Shown: positions 1 through 8,718 of the stretch, in pieces | Layout of the letters: the number at the start of each line of letters is the position of its first letter | How positions within the stretch are numbered: position 1 is the first letter of the stretch | Assembly: GCA_902573585.1 (NCBI GenBank) | Contig: CACGKH010000006.1 | Coordinates: 1 to 48,741, forward strand | Reading direction: 5' to 3' | Source of the DNA: an uncultured Pelagibacteraceae bacterium | Lineage (GTDB): Bacteria; Pseudomonadota; Alphaproteobacteria; Pelagibacterales; Pelagibacteraceae | DNA: 48,741 bases | The notes under the pieces: generated by a model | Told to the model about the DNA's origin: nothing | The model's database searches: none | Seen by the model: the letters and a program-made list of their open reading frames with translations, nothing else | Translations under genes and position numbers: made by a program

Positions 1-1
1 C

Positions 2-970
2 GATTTATCACTAAAATTTGTTTACTCAGATAATAATTCTTTAAGTGTAATATTTCATGACAATGACTTGTTGATGGGTGTAGTGGGAGAATTTAATAAA
101 AATTTAAAAGAACTAGAAAAAATAACTAAGTCAAATTTATATTCTAGAGGCAACTCTATTTTGATAAAATCGAATCCAACAAAAAATGAAATTGTAAAAA
201 ATGCAATTCAATTTTTAGCAAATCAATTTGTCAACAATGGAAGTATTGAGAATAAGGATATAATCTCATCTGTAGACAAATTCATGATAAATGAAAAAGT
301 TAAAAATAATAATATTACAGATATTATTAAAACACCAAAAAAATCTATTATTCCAAGATCTGAAAAGCAAAAAGAATATGTAAGAGCTTTAAGACAAAGT
401 GAAATTATTATTTCTGCAGGTCCTGCTGGAACAGGTAAAACTTTTTTAGCCGTTGCAGTTGGTCTTACAATGTTACTAGAAAAAAAAATTGAAAGAATAA
501 TTTTATCAAGACCAGCAGTAGAAGCTGGTGAACGTCTTGGTTTTTTACCTGGGGATATGAAAGAGAAAGTAGATCCATATCTTAGACCCTTATACGATTC
601 CCTTTATGATTTATTTGATTTTGAAAAGATACAGCGAATGATTGAAATTGGTGATATTGAGATCGCTCCCTTGGCTTTTATGAGAGGAAGAACATTAAAA
701 AATTCATTTGCTATTTTAGATGAAGCTCAAAATGCAACTGATACACAAATTAAAATGTTTTTAACGAGAATTGGAGAAAATTCAAAAAATGTAGTAAATG
801 GAGATCCAAGCCAAATAGATTTGCCTAATAAAAGTATGTCAGGTTTGGTTAGATCCAAAGAGCTTTTGGGACATTTAAATGAAATTTCAGTAGTTGATTT
901 TGATCACTCAGATGTTGTTCGACATCCATTAGTGTCTAAAATAGTAAAAGCTTATTTAAAAAATGATTAA
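2..970 (+). CDS. phoH: PhoH-family ATPase (5' end outside window)
   Basis: PhoH-like cytoplasmic P-loop ATPase, linked in bacteria to RNA metabolism and often encoded beside ybeY. The Walker A motif GPAGTGKT is encoded at 419-442 and the Walker B ILDEAQ at 713-730; the core from about base 360 to the stop is the typical PhoH domain. The frame is open to the left edge of the window, and the residues before the first TTG/ATG codons (68-76) still read like the family's N-terminal domain (a hydrophobic stretch, then GEFNKNLKELE). The true start is therefore probably upstream and the gene is partial here. Its stop overlaps the ATG proposed for ybeY by 8 bases, so the two are likely cotranscribed. 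Confidence 0.93.
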   Translation, partial: DLSLKFVYSDNNSLSVIFHDNDLLMGVVGEFNKNLKELEKITKSNLYSRGNSILIKSNPTKNEIVKNAIQFLANQFVNNGSIENKDIISSVDKFMINEKVKNNNITDIIKTPKKSIIPRSEKQKEYVRALRQSEIIISAGPAGTGKTFLAVAVGLTMLLEKKIERIILSRPAVEAGERLGFLPGDMKEKVDPYLRPLYDSLYDLFDFEKIQRMIEIGDIEIAPLAFMRGRTLKNSFAILDEAQNATDTQIKMFLTRIGENSKNVVNGDPSQIDLPNKSMSGLVRSKELLGHLNEISVVDFDHSDVVRHPLVSKIVKAYLKND

Positions 971-1425
971 CGTTAGCGTCTTCTCAAATGAGAAGGCCTG
1001 GTCTAAAAAACTTAAAAAAAAAAGAATTATTTTTTAACAAAATTTGTAAATCTTTTCCAAAAAAATATAAATTTTTAAATAAAAAAGTAAGTCTCACATT
1101 GTTGTTATCAAACAATAAAAATATAAAAAAATTAAATAAGTATTTTAGAAATAAAAATAAATCTACAGATATATTATCATTTCCATTTAGTAAAAAAACC
1201 AATGTCTTAAAACAAACGTATATTGGCGATATTATAATTAGCTATAATTATATTAATAGACCTAAATCTCAAAGCCTTAAATTTTTTAAAGAAAAACTAA
1301 TTAAAATTTTTATTCATGGCTTTCTTCATTTAATAGGTTTTGATCATATTAAGGACAAAGATTATAAAAAAATGTTAAAAGAAGAGGAAAAAATATATCA
1401 ATCTGTAATTTCAAAATTAGATTAA
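963..1425 (+). CDS. ybeY: Endoribonuclease YbeY, frame broken in an A10 tract
   Basis: YbeY is a zinc-dependent single-strand endoribonuclease for 16S rRNA maturation and ribosome quality control. The catalytic HGFLHLIGFDH motif (His-x3-His-x5-His) is encoded near 1315-1347. The family-like N terminus MINVSVFSNEKAW begins at ATG 963, overlapping phoH by 8 bases, but is one frame away from the rest. Removing a single A from the A10 run at 1014-1023 joins the frames into a 153-residue protein of normal family length. The only intact start in the downstream frame is ATG 988, which gives an atypical N terminus (MRRPGLKN) and loses the first strand. This is either a sequence error, a real lesion, or a frame restored by slippage on the A tract. 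Confidence 0.85.
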
Positions 1426-1426
1426 A

Positions 1427-2971
1427 TTGAGAAAAAAATTTTACATTGAATTAATATTTTTGACTATTTTAGGAATGGTAACTTCTTTAAGTTTACCACC
1501 GTTTAATTATCTTATTATTAATTTTTTTTCGTTTAGTTTATTTTTTATATTTTTAATAAAAAAATTTGACCACCATAAGAATAAAAAATTTTATTTTATT
1601 TATGGGTGGTTTTTTGGCTTTGGATATTTTGTTACTAACTTATATTGGATATCGATTTCGTTGACATTTGATCAAAATTTTAGAGCACTGATACCAATAA
1701 CTTTAATTATAATACCATCATTTCTAGCTATATTTTACGGATTAGTTTCTTATTTATTCATACTTTTAAAGCCAAAAAAAATTATCAGTTCGTTTTTACT
1801 TTTCTCTTTAATTTTTGGATCTTTAGAATTTGTAAGAGGTTCACTCTTAACTGGTTTCCCTTGGAATTTAATTGCTTTTAGTTTTTCTAATCAATTAGAA
1901 ATATTGAGCATAACATCTGTAATTGGAACTTATGGGTTTAATTTATTTTGTATATCTTTATTTACAAGTCCTGCAATATTTATATTAAGAGACAGTAAAC
2001 GAGATATAGGAGTTTGTGTTTTCTTTCTTATTTCTATGATTATTCTCTATGTTCATGGATCTAATTATGAAAAAAAATTTAAAAACATAAAAAAAAATAG
2101 TTTTGATTTTAAAGTAAGAATCATTGGCTCTAATATTAAACTTGATAGGTTTTATAGCGATATAGACCCTACTTTAATTATCCAAGATCTAATTAAAATA
2201 AGCGACCCTATTTTTGATGAAAATATCATTTTCATATGGCCTGAAGGAATTCTCCCAGGTATTTCAAGAGACGAGTTGATTGAATATGATTGGTTATTTA
2301 ATGAGAAATTTACTGAAAATCATTTATTGATTATTGGTATAAATAATCAGTCTGAAAATGGTGGTTCTAAAGAATACTATAATTCACTTTCAATTTACGA
2401 TAACAAATTAAATATAATAAATACCTATGATAAAATTAATTTAGTTCCTTTTGGTGAATTTTTACCTTTTGAGAATATCTTAAGAAGTATTGGTTTAAAA
2501 TCATTGACAAATAATCATCAATCATTTTCTAGTGGAAACAAAAGAAACATTATTGAAATAAATCGAAAAAAATTCTCATTAAAGATATTGCCTCTAATTT
2601 GTTATGAGATTATTTATTCTGGAAAATTATTCCATAACTCTGATTTTGATTTAATCGTAAATATCTCAGAAGATGGATGGTTCGGTCAATCAATAGGTCC
2701 TAGACAACATTTTGTTCATAGTATCTTTAGAGCAATTGAAAGTGGAAAGTACGTGGTTCGATCTTCAAATAATGGACTTGCAGCTATAGTAAATCCTTTA
2801 GGCTATGTTGAAAAAAGTGTCAAGTTAGGTCAATCTGGATATGTAGATCTTGAAAGTATTAAGAAAATACAACCAACGCTATTTTCCAAATATGGAAATA
2901 AAATTTTTGGTTTATTAATTTTATTGTATATTTTTTTAATATTTTCATTTAATAGAATTAAAAATGAGTAA
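1427..2971 (+). CDS. lnt: Apolipoprotein N-acyltransferase Lnt
   Basis: Inner-membrane enzyme that adds the third acyl chain to the N-terminal cysteine of lipoproteins. 514 residues: an N-terminal block of about six hydrophobic segments (residues about 5-210), then a nitrilase-like periplasmic domain and a last membrane helix near 490-508. The catalytic triad is visible: Glu273 in WPEG, Lys336 in [12 protein letters not shown] and Cys392 in ICYE. The start is TTG 1427, directly after the ybeY stop; no ATG fits better without cutting the first helix. The stop overlaps metK by 8 bases (ATGAGTAA), which suggests coupled translation. A substrate lipoprotein gene, the LptM-like one, is present later in the window. 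Confidence 0.93.
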   Translation: MRKKFYIELIFLTILGMVTSLSLPPFNYLIINFFSFSLFFIFLIKKFDHHKNKKFYFIYGWFFGFGYFVTNLYWISISLTFDQNFRALIPITLIIIPSFLAIFYGLVSYLFILLKPKKIISSFLLFSLIFGSLEFVRGSLLTGFPWNLIAFSFSNQLEILSITSVIGTYGFNLFCISLFTSPAIFILRDSKRDIGVCVFFLISMIILYVHGSNYEKKFKNIKKNSFDFKVRIIGSNIKLDRFYSDIDPTLIIQDLIKISDPIFDENIIFIWPEGILPGISRDELIEYDWLFNEKFTENHLLIIGINNQSENGGSKEYYNSLSIYDNKLNIINTYDKINLVPFGEFLPFENILRSIGLKSLTNNHQSFSSGNKRNIIEINRKKFSLKILPLICYEIIYSGKLFHNSDFDLIVNISEDGWFGQSIGPRQHFVHSIFRAIESGKYVVRSSNNGLAAIVNPLGYVEKSVKLGQSGYVDLESIKKIQPTLFSKYGNKIFGLLILLYIFLIFSFNRIKNE

Positions 2972-4133
2972 TCTAAAAAATTATCTTTTTACAAGCGAGT
3001 CAGTATCCGAAGGTCATCCTGATAAAGTGTCAGATAGAATTTCAGATATGGTTGTTGATAGTTATCTTTCAGGAGATCCTTTTTCTAGAGTTGCATGTGA
3101 AACACTTACCACAACAAATAAAGTTGTTTTGGCTGGTGAAGTTAGAGGTCCTAAAATTGTTGAAAAGGATTTAATCGAAAAAGTAAGAAATTGTATTAAA
3201 GACATAGGTTATGATCAAGAAGGTTTTACTTGGAAAGAAGCAACAAAAATTGAAAGCCACCTACATTCTCAATCTGCTGATATAGCAATGGGTGTAGATT
3301 CTTCAGGAAACAAAGATGAAGGAGCGGGTGATCAAGGTATTATGTTTGGTTATGCGTGTAATGAAACTGAAGTATTAATGCCAGCACCTATTCATTATTC
3401 TCATAAGATTTTAAGATTAATGGCTGAAGATAGGAAGTCAGGTAAATTAAAAAATATTGAACCAGACTCAAAAAGCCAAGTTACTTTTGAATACGTAGAT
3501 GGAAAACCAACAAAAGTTAAATCTGTAGTAATATCATCGCAACATTCTGCTGATGTCAATCAAGCTCAAGTAAGAGATTTGTTAAGACCATATATGCTAA
3601 AATCTATACCAGAAAATTTTCTTCAAGGTTTTAATGAAGAAGAGTTCTATGTGAACCCAACTGGAAATTTTGTAATTGGTGGTCCAGATGGTGATTGCGG
3701 ATTAACAGGAAGAAAAATAATAGTTGATACTTATGGTGGAGCAGCACCTCACGGTGGTGGTGCATTTTCAGGAAAAGATCCAACAAAAGTTGATAGATCT
3801 GCTGCTTACGCAGCAAGATATATTGCAAAAAATGTTGTAGCTTCAAAAATTGCCAATAAATGTTTAATTCAATTAGCTTATGCTATAGGTGTTTCTAAAC
3901 CATTATCAATTTATGTTGATCTTTTTGATAATGACTTAGATAAAAATAAATTTGTTGTAGAAAAAATAAGTGAAAATTTTGATTTAAGCCCTAGAGGAAT
4001 AAGAGAGATGCTAAATTTAAACAAACCTATATATGAAAAAACAGCTGCATATGGTCATTTTGGAAGAACTCCTGAAGAAGATGGCTCATTTTCTTGGGAA
4101 AAAACTGACAAAACTGATGTTTTTCTTAAATAG
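2964..4133 (+). CDS. metK: S-adenosylmethionine synthetase
   Basis: Makes SAM from methionine and ATP. 389 residues, the normal family length. Signatures seen: [12 protein letters not shown] from residue 17 (ATP/methionine site), GAGDQG at 120-125 and the glycine-rich GGGAFSGKD at 264-272 (phosphate binding), followed by [12 protein letters not shown]. The ATG lies within the end of lnt, leaving no room for a SAM riboswitch or private leader, so expression probably depends on the phoH-ybeY-lnt transcript. A strong hairpin with a T run lies about 60 bases after the stop. Confidence 0.97.
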   Translation: MSNLKNYLFTSESVSEGHPDKVSDRISDMVVDSYLSGDPFSRVACETLTTTNKVVLAGEVRGPKIVEKDLIEKVRNCIKDIGYDQEGFTWKEATKIESHLHSQSADIAMGVDSSGNKDEGAGDQGIMFGYACNETEVLMPAPIHYSHKILRLMAEDRKSGKLKNIEPDSKSQVTFEYVDGKPTKVKSVVISSQHSADVNQAQVRDLLRPYMLKSIPENFLQGFNEEEFYVNPTGNFVIGGPDGDCGLTGRKIIVDTYGGAAPHGGGAFSGKDPTKVDRSAAYAARYIAKNVVASKIANKCLIQLAYAIGVSKPLSIYVDLFDNDLDKNKFVVEKISENFDLSPRGIREMLNLNKPIYEKTAAYGHFGRTPEEDGSFSWEKTDKTDVFLK

Positions 4134-4139
4134 TTTCTG

Positions 4140-4167
4140 TTGAATTAAATAAAAACTTTACTATATT
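4140..4167 (+). promoter_or_regulatory. Candidate promoter for the nusA operon
   Basis: TTGAAT (4140-4145) and TATATT (4162-4167) are spaced by 16 bases in the metK-nusA gap. A transcript from here would start near 4174 and carry the 4191-4216 hairpin in its leader. Inferred from motif match only; AT-rich DNA gives chance matches. Confidence 0.35.
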
Positions 4168-4190
4168 CCAGTTACATTATTGAATTTACA

Positions 4191-4216
4191 AAATGGGCTT
4201 AAGCCCATTTTTTTTT
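4191..4216 (+). terminator. Intrinsic terminator between metK and nusA (possible nusA leader attenuator)
   Basis: The stem AAATGGGC / GCCCATTT is perfect over 8 bp with a TTAA loop and is followed by a run of T. It is a textbook Rho-independent terminator for metK. It ends only about 20 bases before the nusA ATG, so if the promoter at 4140-4167 is real the hairpin lies inside the nusA leader. Confidence 0.85.
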
Positions 4217-4235
4217 GGAAAAAACAAATAAAAAA

Positions 4236-4757
4236 ATGTTAAACAAAAGAGCTGACAAACTAGAATTGTTGAGAATAGCTGAGGCTGTTGCTTTAGAAAA
4301 ATCAATAGATAAAGAGCTAATAATAAGCTCTATGGAGAATGGTATTGCCAAAGCAGCAAAATCTAAATTTGGTCAAGATAACGAAATTAAAGTTCTTATA
4401 AATAGAGATAATGGAGATATAGAAATTTTCAGAAAACTGATAGTTTCTGAAAAACCTGAAAATGCAAATATAGAAATCAAATTAGAGGACGCAATTAAAT
4501 TAAACGAGACTAATAAAGAAAAAAAGATTGGTGATGAAGTTTTGCAGCCATTACCATCATTTGATTTTGGAAGAATAGCAGCTCAAACGGCAAAACAAGT
4601 AATAAACTTTAATGTTAGGGAAGCAGAGCGCGAAAGACAATATAATGATTTTATCGATAAAAAAGATACTATTTTAAGTGGAATTGTTAAAAGATTAGAG
4701 TTTGGAAATGTAATTGTAGATCTTGGAAGAACTGAAGCAATTATTCAAAAAAAATGA
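4236..4757 (+). CDS. nusA: Transcription factor NusA, N-terminal part (frame broken in an A8 tract)
   Basis: NusA binds RNA polymerase and controls pausing, termination and antitermination. This part encodes the N-terminal polymerase-binding domain (ADKLELLRIAEAVALEKSID onward) and the first half of the S1 domain, ending with IVDLGRTEAIIQKK and a TGA at 4755-4757. The next in-frame residues expected from the family, NELIPRE, continue in the +1 frame. Deleting one A from the A8 run at 4747-4754 gives QKNELIPRENIKAGDRVKAY and a 517-residue NusA of normal size. I take ATG 4236 as the start; an upstream TTG at 4215 lies in the T run of the terminator. No rimP gene precedes it. Confidence 0.85.
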   Translation: MLNKRADKLELLRIAEAVALEKSIDKELIISSMENGIAKAAKSKFGQDNEIKVLINRDNGDIEIFRKLIVSEKPENANIEIKLEDAIKLNETNKEKKIGDEVLQPLPSFDFGRIAAQTAKQVINFNVREAERERQYNDFIDKKDTILSGIVKRLEFGNVIVDLGRTEAIIQKK

Positions 4758-5790
4758 GTTAATCCCTAGAGAAAATATAAAAGCAGGGGATAGGGTTAAA
4801 GCATATTGCAATGATGTAAGAAGAGAGCCTAGAGGACAACAAATTTTTTTATCAAGAGCACATCCAAAATTTATGGAAAAACTTTTTGTACAAGAAGTTC
4901 CTGAAATTTATGATGGACTAATTGAAATTAAATCTTCATCTAGAGATCCAGGTAGTAGAGCTAAAATATGTGTTAAAGCAGTTGATACATCTCTTGATCC
5001 AGTAGGAGCTTGTGTTGGTATGAGAGGATCTAGAGTTCAGGCAGTCGTTAACGAATTACAAGGAGAAAAAATTGATATAGTTAATTGGTCAGAAGATCCA
5101 GCAATTCTTGTCTCCAATGCTTTATCACCTGCAGAAGTACAAAGAGTTAACGTTGATGCGGATAGAAAAAAACTTGATGTGATATTGACTGAGGAAAATC
5201 TTAGTAAGGCAATTGGTAGAAGAGGTCAAAATGTTAGATTAGCTACTAAACTTCTAAATTATGAAATTAATATTATGACAGATCAGGAAGACTCAGAGAG
5301 AAGACAAATAGAATTTAAAGAGAAAACTGATAATTTCGTTAAAAATTTAGAATTAGATGAAACCTTGGGTCAACTTTTAGTGGCAGAAGGTTTTTCTACA
5401 ATTGATGATATAAAAGATTCTTCTCCAGATAATCTTTCAAAAATAGAGGGAATAGAGGAAGAAACTGCTCAAGCTCTTATAGAAAGAGCAAAAGAATTTC
5501 ATCAAAAAGATCAGGAAGATATTTCTCAAAGAATAAAAGATTTGGGTCTTACAGATAACTTAATAAATTTAAAAGGTTTAACTCCAGGAATGTTGGTTAC
5601 ATTAGGTGAACAGAAAATTCTTAACTTAGAAGATTTTGCAGACTTAGCATCAGATGAACTCACTGGCGGTTTTGATGTTATTAAAGGTGAGAAAGTAAAA
5701 ATTCAAGGATATTTAGAAAATTTTGCTTTATCAAAAACTGAAGCAGACGAACTTATTATGTCTGCCAGAAACATTGTTTATAAAGATTGA
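4723..5790 (+). CDS. nusA: Transcription factor NusA, C-terminal part (rest of S1, two KH domains, C-terminal repeats)
   Basis: Continuation of the broken nusA. From the junction near 4747 it encodes the second half of S1, the KH1/KH2 region (VGACVGMRGSRVQAVVNEL; LSKAIGRRGQNVRLA) and two acidic C-terminal helix-hairpin repeats typical of alpha- and gammaproteobacterial NusA. The frame is open from TTG 4723, but residues before the junction (EELKQLFKK) are an out-of-frame reading, not NusA. No convincing ribosome binding site exists for separate synthesis, so a functional protein would need the frame restored. The stop is 10 bases before infB, with GAGATGAGAA between them. Confidence 0.85.
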   Translation: MEELKQLFKKNELIPRENIKAGDRVKAYCNDVRREPRGQQIFLSRAHPKFMEKLFVQEVPEIYDGLIEIKSSSRDPGSRAKICVKAVDTSLDPVGACVGMRGSRVQAVVNELQGEKIDIVNWSEDPAILVSNALSPAEVQRVNVDADRKKLDVILTEENLSKAIGRRGQNVRLATKLLNYEINIMTDQEDSERRQIEFKEKTDNFVKNLELDETLGQLLVAEGFSTIDDIKDSSPDNLSKIEGIEEETAQALIERAKEFHQKDQEDISQRIKDLGLTDNLINLKGLTPGMLVTLGEQKILNLEDFADLASDELTGGFDVIKGEKVKIQGYLENFALSKTEADELIMSARNIVYKD

Positions 5791-5800
5791 GAGATGAGAA

Positions 5801-8008
5801 ATGGAAAACAAAAAAACAAAATTAACTATTTCTGGAAGCTTAAAAAAAACATTTAAAAATTTTGAATCTTCAAAGACCAAGGGAAAAAAAACTGTAGTAA
5901 TAGAAAAAAATGTAACTAAAAGTTCTAGTAAAGGCAGCTTTAATAAACCTTATGCCTCTAAGTCGTCCACAGTAAAAAATATTGGTAATAAACCTAATTT
6001 TACAAATAAAATACCTCCACTCACATCAGATTTTGAAAGACGTAAGCTAGCTGAGCAGAGAGCAACGAAAAGATTAAAGGGAGATCAAGAAGTTAATGAT
6101 AAAAAAGTAAAGCAAGGATCAAAAAAAAGAAAACTTAAACTTACAGTATCTAGAGCTTTAAGTGATCAAATTGAAACAAGAGAGAGAAGTTTAGCATCAG
6201 TAAAAAGAGCAAGACAAAAAGAATTAAAAAATGCAAATAAAGATGAAAATAATGGAGATATAAAGAACGTAAAGAGGGATATAAATATACCTGAAGCTAT
6301 AACTGTTAGAGAGTTAGCAAATAGAATGGCTGAACAATCAAGCAATGTTATAAAATTTTTGTTTGGTATGGGTGTTACAGTTACAATTAACCAAACACTA
6401 GCAGCTGATACAGCTGAATATTTAGTAAAAGAGTTTGGTCACAATCCTATACGCGAGGAAAAAGCTGAAGAAATTATTCAAAAAATTAAAGCTTCAAGAA
6501 CGGAAAATTTAAAGAATAGAGCTCCAATAGTTACAGTCATGGGCCATGTTGATCATGGTAAAACATCTGTTTTAGATGTTCTAAGAAGCGCCAATGTAGT
6601 GTCAGGGGAGTTTGGTGGAATTACTCAACATATAGGAGCGTATCAAATAGAAAGTCAGTCAAACAAATTAACTTTTATAGATACACCTGGACATGCTGCT
6701 TTTACTGAAATGAGAGCAAGGGGATCAAAACTTACAGACTTAGTAGTTTTAGTTGTTGCAGCTGATGATGGTGTAAAACCTCAAACAATAGAGTCTATTA
6801 AACATGCTAAGGCTGCAAAAGTACCTATTGTTGTTGCTATTAATAAATGTGATCTACCAGATGCTGATCCTCAAAAAATTAAGAATCAATTACTAGAACA
6901 TGAGTTAATAGCTGAAGATTTATCTGGGGACACTTTAATGGTTGAGATTTCAGCTAAAACTAAACTTAATTTAGAAAAGCTAATTGAAGCAATCATTCTT
7001 CAAGCAGAAATATTAGACTTAAAAACCGACTTTGAGTCAAAAGCAACAGGTATTGTTCTAGAATCAAAAATTGATATTGGAAGAGGACCAGTAGCAACAA
7101 TAATTGTAACCACAGGTACTCTTAAAAAAGGTGATTTTTTTGTTAGTGGATTAAAATGGGGAAAAGTTAGAGCTATAATTAATGATAAAGGGAAAAACAT
7201 TGATGAGGCTTTACCGTCTACACCAGTTGAAATTTTAGGAATAAACGGGGCAGCTAAAGCTGGAGATGATTTTATTGTTCTCAATTCTGAAAAAGAAGCG
7301 AAAAATTTAAGTGAAAGCAGGGCCGAAGAAAATAAAGATGGTAAAAATCCTTTAACATTTGCTACTCAGGAATCTGCTTTTTCAGATAGCTCATCTGAAG
7401 AATTAAATTTAATAATTAAATCTGATGTTCATGGATCATCAGAGGCAATTAAAAGTGCTATAAGCCAGATTAAACATGAGGAGGTTAAACCAAAAATAAT
7501 TTTATCTGATATTGGGATGGTAACAGAAACAGATGTTACTTTAGCTAAAGCATCCAAAGCTGTTTTGATTGCTTTCAACGTTAAGCCAAGTAAAGAAGCT
7601 AAAAAACTTGCTGAGAATGAAAATATTCAAATATCATCTTATAATATTATTTACGAAGTTTTAGACTACATAAAACAAAAAATGTCTGGACTGTTAACTC
7701 CAGATATTAAAGAGACGATTACAGGTACAGCACAAATACTAGAAATATTTAAAGTTTCAGGTGCCGGTAAAGTTGCTGGCTCTAAAGTAACCGAAGGAGA
7801 AATTACAAGTATTTCAGAAGTTAGAATAATTAGGGATGGTGCAATAATATATACTGGCAAAGTTGGATCTTTATTTAGAGAAAAAAATCAAGTAAAACAA
7901 GTTAGTAATGGCCAAGAATGTGGAATAACAGTTAAGGATTATATGGATTTTCAAAAAAATGACACAATAGAAGCATTTAGTGTTACTTCTACAGAGAGGT
8001 CAATTTAA
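5801..8008 (+). CDS. infB: Translation initiation factor IF-2
   Basis: GTPase that places initiator tRNA on the 30S subunit. 735 residues: a lysine-rich, low-complexity N-terminal region (about 1-160), an IF2_N helical module (about 165-215, PEAITVRELANRMAEQSSNVIKFL), the G domain with GHVDHGKT at 248-255, DTPGH at 294-298 and NKCD at 348-351, then beta-barrel domains II-IV. The charged N-terminal part is short relative to many alphaproteobacterial IF-2s, consistent with streamlining. Its stop overlaps the rbfA ATG by one base (TAATG). Confidence 0.97.
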   Translation: MENKKTKLTISGSLKKTFKNFESSKTKGKKTVVIEKNVTKSSSKGSFNKPYASKSSTVKNIGNKPNFTNKIPPLTSDFERRKLAEQRATKRLKGDQEVNDKKVKQGSKKRKLKLTVSRALSDQIETRERSLASVKRARQKELKNANKDENNGDIKNVKRDINIPEAITVRELANRMAEQSSNVIKFLFGMGVTVTINQTLAADTAEYLVKEFGHNPIREEKAEEIIQKIKASRTENLKNRAPIVTVMGHVDHGKTSVLDVLRSANVVSGEFGGITQHIGAYQIESQSNKLTFIDTPGHAAFTEMRARGSKLTDLVVLVVAADDGVKPQTIESIKHAKAAKVPIVVAINKCDLPDADPQKIKNQLLEHELIAEDLSGDTLMVEISAKTKLNLEKLIEAIILQAEILDLKTDFESKATGIVLESKIDIGRGPVATIIVTTGTLKKGDFFVSGLKWGKVRAIINDKGKNIDEALPSTPVEILGINGAAKAGDDFIVLNSEKEAKNLSESRAEENKDGKNPLTFATQESAFSDSSSEELNLIIKSDVHGSSEAIKSAISQIKHEEVKPKIILSDIGMVTETDVTLAKASKAVLIAFNVKPSKEAKKLAENENIQISSYNIIYEVLDYIKQKMSGLLTPDIKETITGTAQILEIFKVSGAGKVAGSKVTEGEITSISEVRIIRDGAIIYTGKVGSLFREKNQVKQVSNGQECGITVKDYMDFQKNDTIEAFSVTSTERSI

Positions 8009-8376
8009 TGGCTGATAGAATAGGAAAACCAATATCCCAAAGACAATTGAGAGTTGGAGAAATGATTAAGCAGTCTTTAAGCATGATTTTTATCAGAAAT
8101 GAGGCTAAGGTGCCAAATTTAGAAACTAATAGGATAACTGTTACAGAGGTTAGAATGAGTCAAGATTTAAAAATTGCAAAAGCATATGTTCTTCCTTTAG
8201 GAGGGAAAAATGCAGAGGAAATAATTCAGACATTAAAAGAGTACTCATTCTTGATAAGAAAAATTTTATCTCAAAAAGTAGCAATGAAATTTTTACCAAA
8301 ATTACTTTTTAGAAAAGACGAGTCATTTGAATATGCAGAAAAAATAGAAAATTTAATTAAACAAACTAATAAATAG
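8008..8376 (+). CDS. rbfA: Ribosome-binding factor A
   Basis: Small KH-like protein for late maturation of the 30S subunit. 122 residues, with the family pattern RQLRVGEMIKQSLSMIF near the N terminus and the VTEVRMSQDLKIAKAYVLPL core. It begins on the last base of infB (TAATG), so it is probably translated by reinitiation. In most relatives truB follows; here rpsO follows after 13 bases, so truB is absent from this locus. Confidence 0.93.
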   Translation: MADRIGKPISQRQLRVGEMIKQSLSMIFIRNEAKVPNLETNRITVTEVRMSQDLKIAKAYVLPLGGKNAEEIIQTLKEYSFLIRKILSQKVAMKFLPKLLFRKDESFEYAEKIENLIKQTNK

Positions 8377-8389
8377 GAAAAATAAAAAA

Positions 8390-8638
8390 ATGAATAAAAA
8401 GATACAAGAGCTAGCAATACATGATAAAGATACTGGATCATCAGAGATTCAAATTGCTTTGCTAACTGATAAAATTGAAACTCTCTCTAAACATATTAAA
8501 CAATTCAAAAAAGATAAACACTCATCAGTTGGATTGTTGAGAGCGGTAAATAGAAGAAAGAAATTGTTAGAATACCTAAAGAAAAATAAAATGGATTCTT
8601 ACAAAAATGTACTGTCGAAATTGAATTTAAGAAAATAA
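8390..8638 (+). CDS. rpsO: 30S ribosomal protein S15
   Basis: Primary 16S rRNA-binding protein of the 30S platform. 82 residues, slightly shorter than the usual 88-89 because the N-terminal helix starts later. The conserved core DTGSSEIQIALLTDKIETL, the HIKQFKKDKHSS segment and LLRAVNRRKKLLEYLKK are all present. It sits in the classic rpsO-pnp pair. There is no hairpin in the 52-base rpsO-pnp spacer, unlike the terminator/RNase III element known in enterobacteria. Confidence 0.95.
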   Translation: MNKKIQELAIHDKDTGSSEIQIALLTDKIETLSKHIKQFKKDKHSSVGLLRAVNRRKKLLEYLKKNKMDSYKNVLSKLNLRK

Positions 8639-8655
8639 AAATCAAAATAGATAGA

Positions 8656-8718
8656 ATGGAACGAAAAGAACGAAACGAAATGGAAATGAAATGTTTAAAG
8701 TATATAAGAAGGAAATAG
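8656..8718 (+). other. Possible 20-codon upstream ORF overlapping the pnp start
   Basis: In the purine-rich rpsO-pnp spacer an ATG at 8656 opens a frame of 20 codons ([12 protein letters not shown]...) that runs across the pnp ATG in another frame and stops with TAG at 8716-8718. Two more in-frame ATGs (8680, 8686) lie just before the pnp ATG (8691). Translation here would compete with pnp initiation. No ribosome binding site is obvious and the ORF may be a by-product of the repeated ACGAAA/ATGGAA units. Confidence 0.25.

Noticed and set aside
2900-2964. SAM riboswitch upstream of metK
   Set aside because: metK starts inside the lnt gene; there is no leader space and no riboswitch-like fold.
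3631-3846. Antisense 71-codon frame within metK, and similar long antisense frames in infB, pnp, fadD-like and TRAP genes
   Set aside because: They lie wholly inside well-supported genes on the other strand and have no family likeness, only shadow codon patterns.
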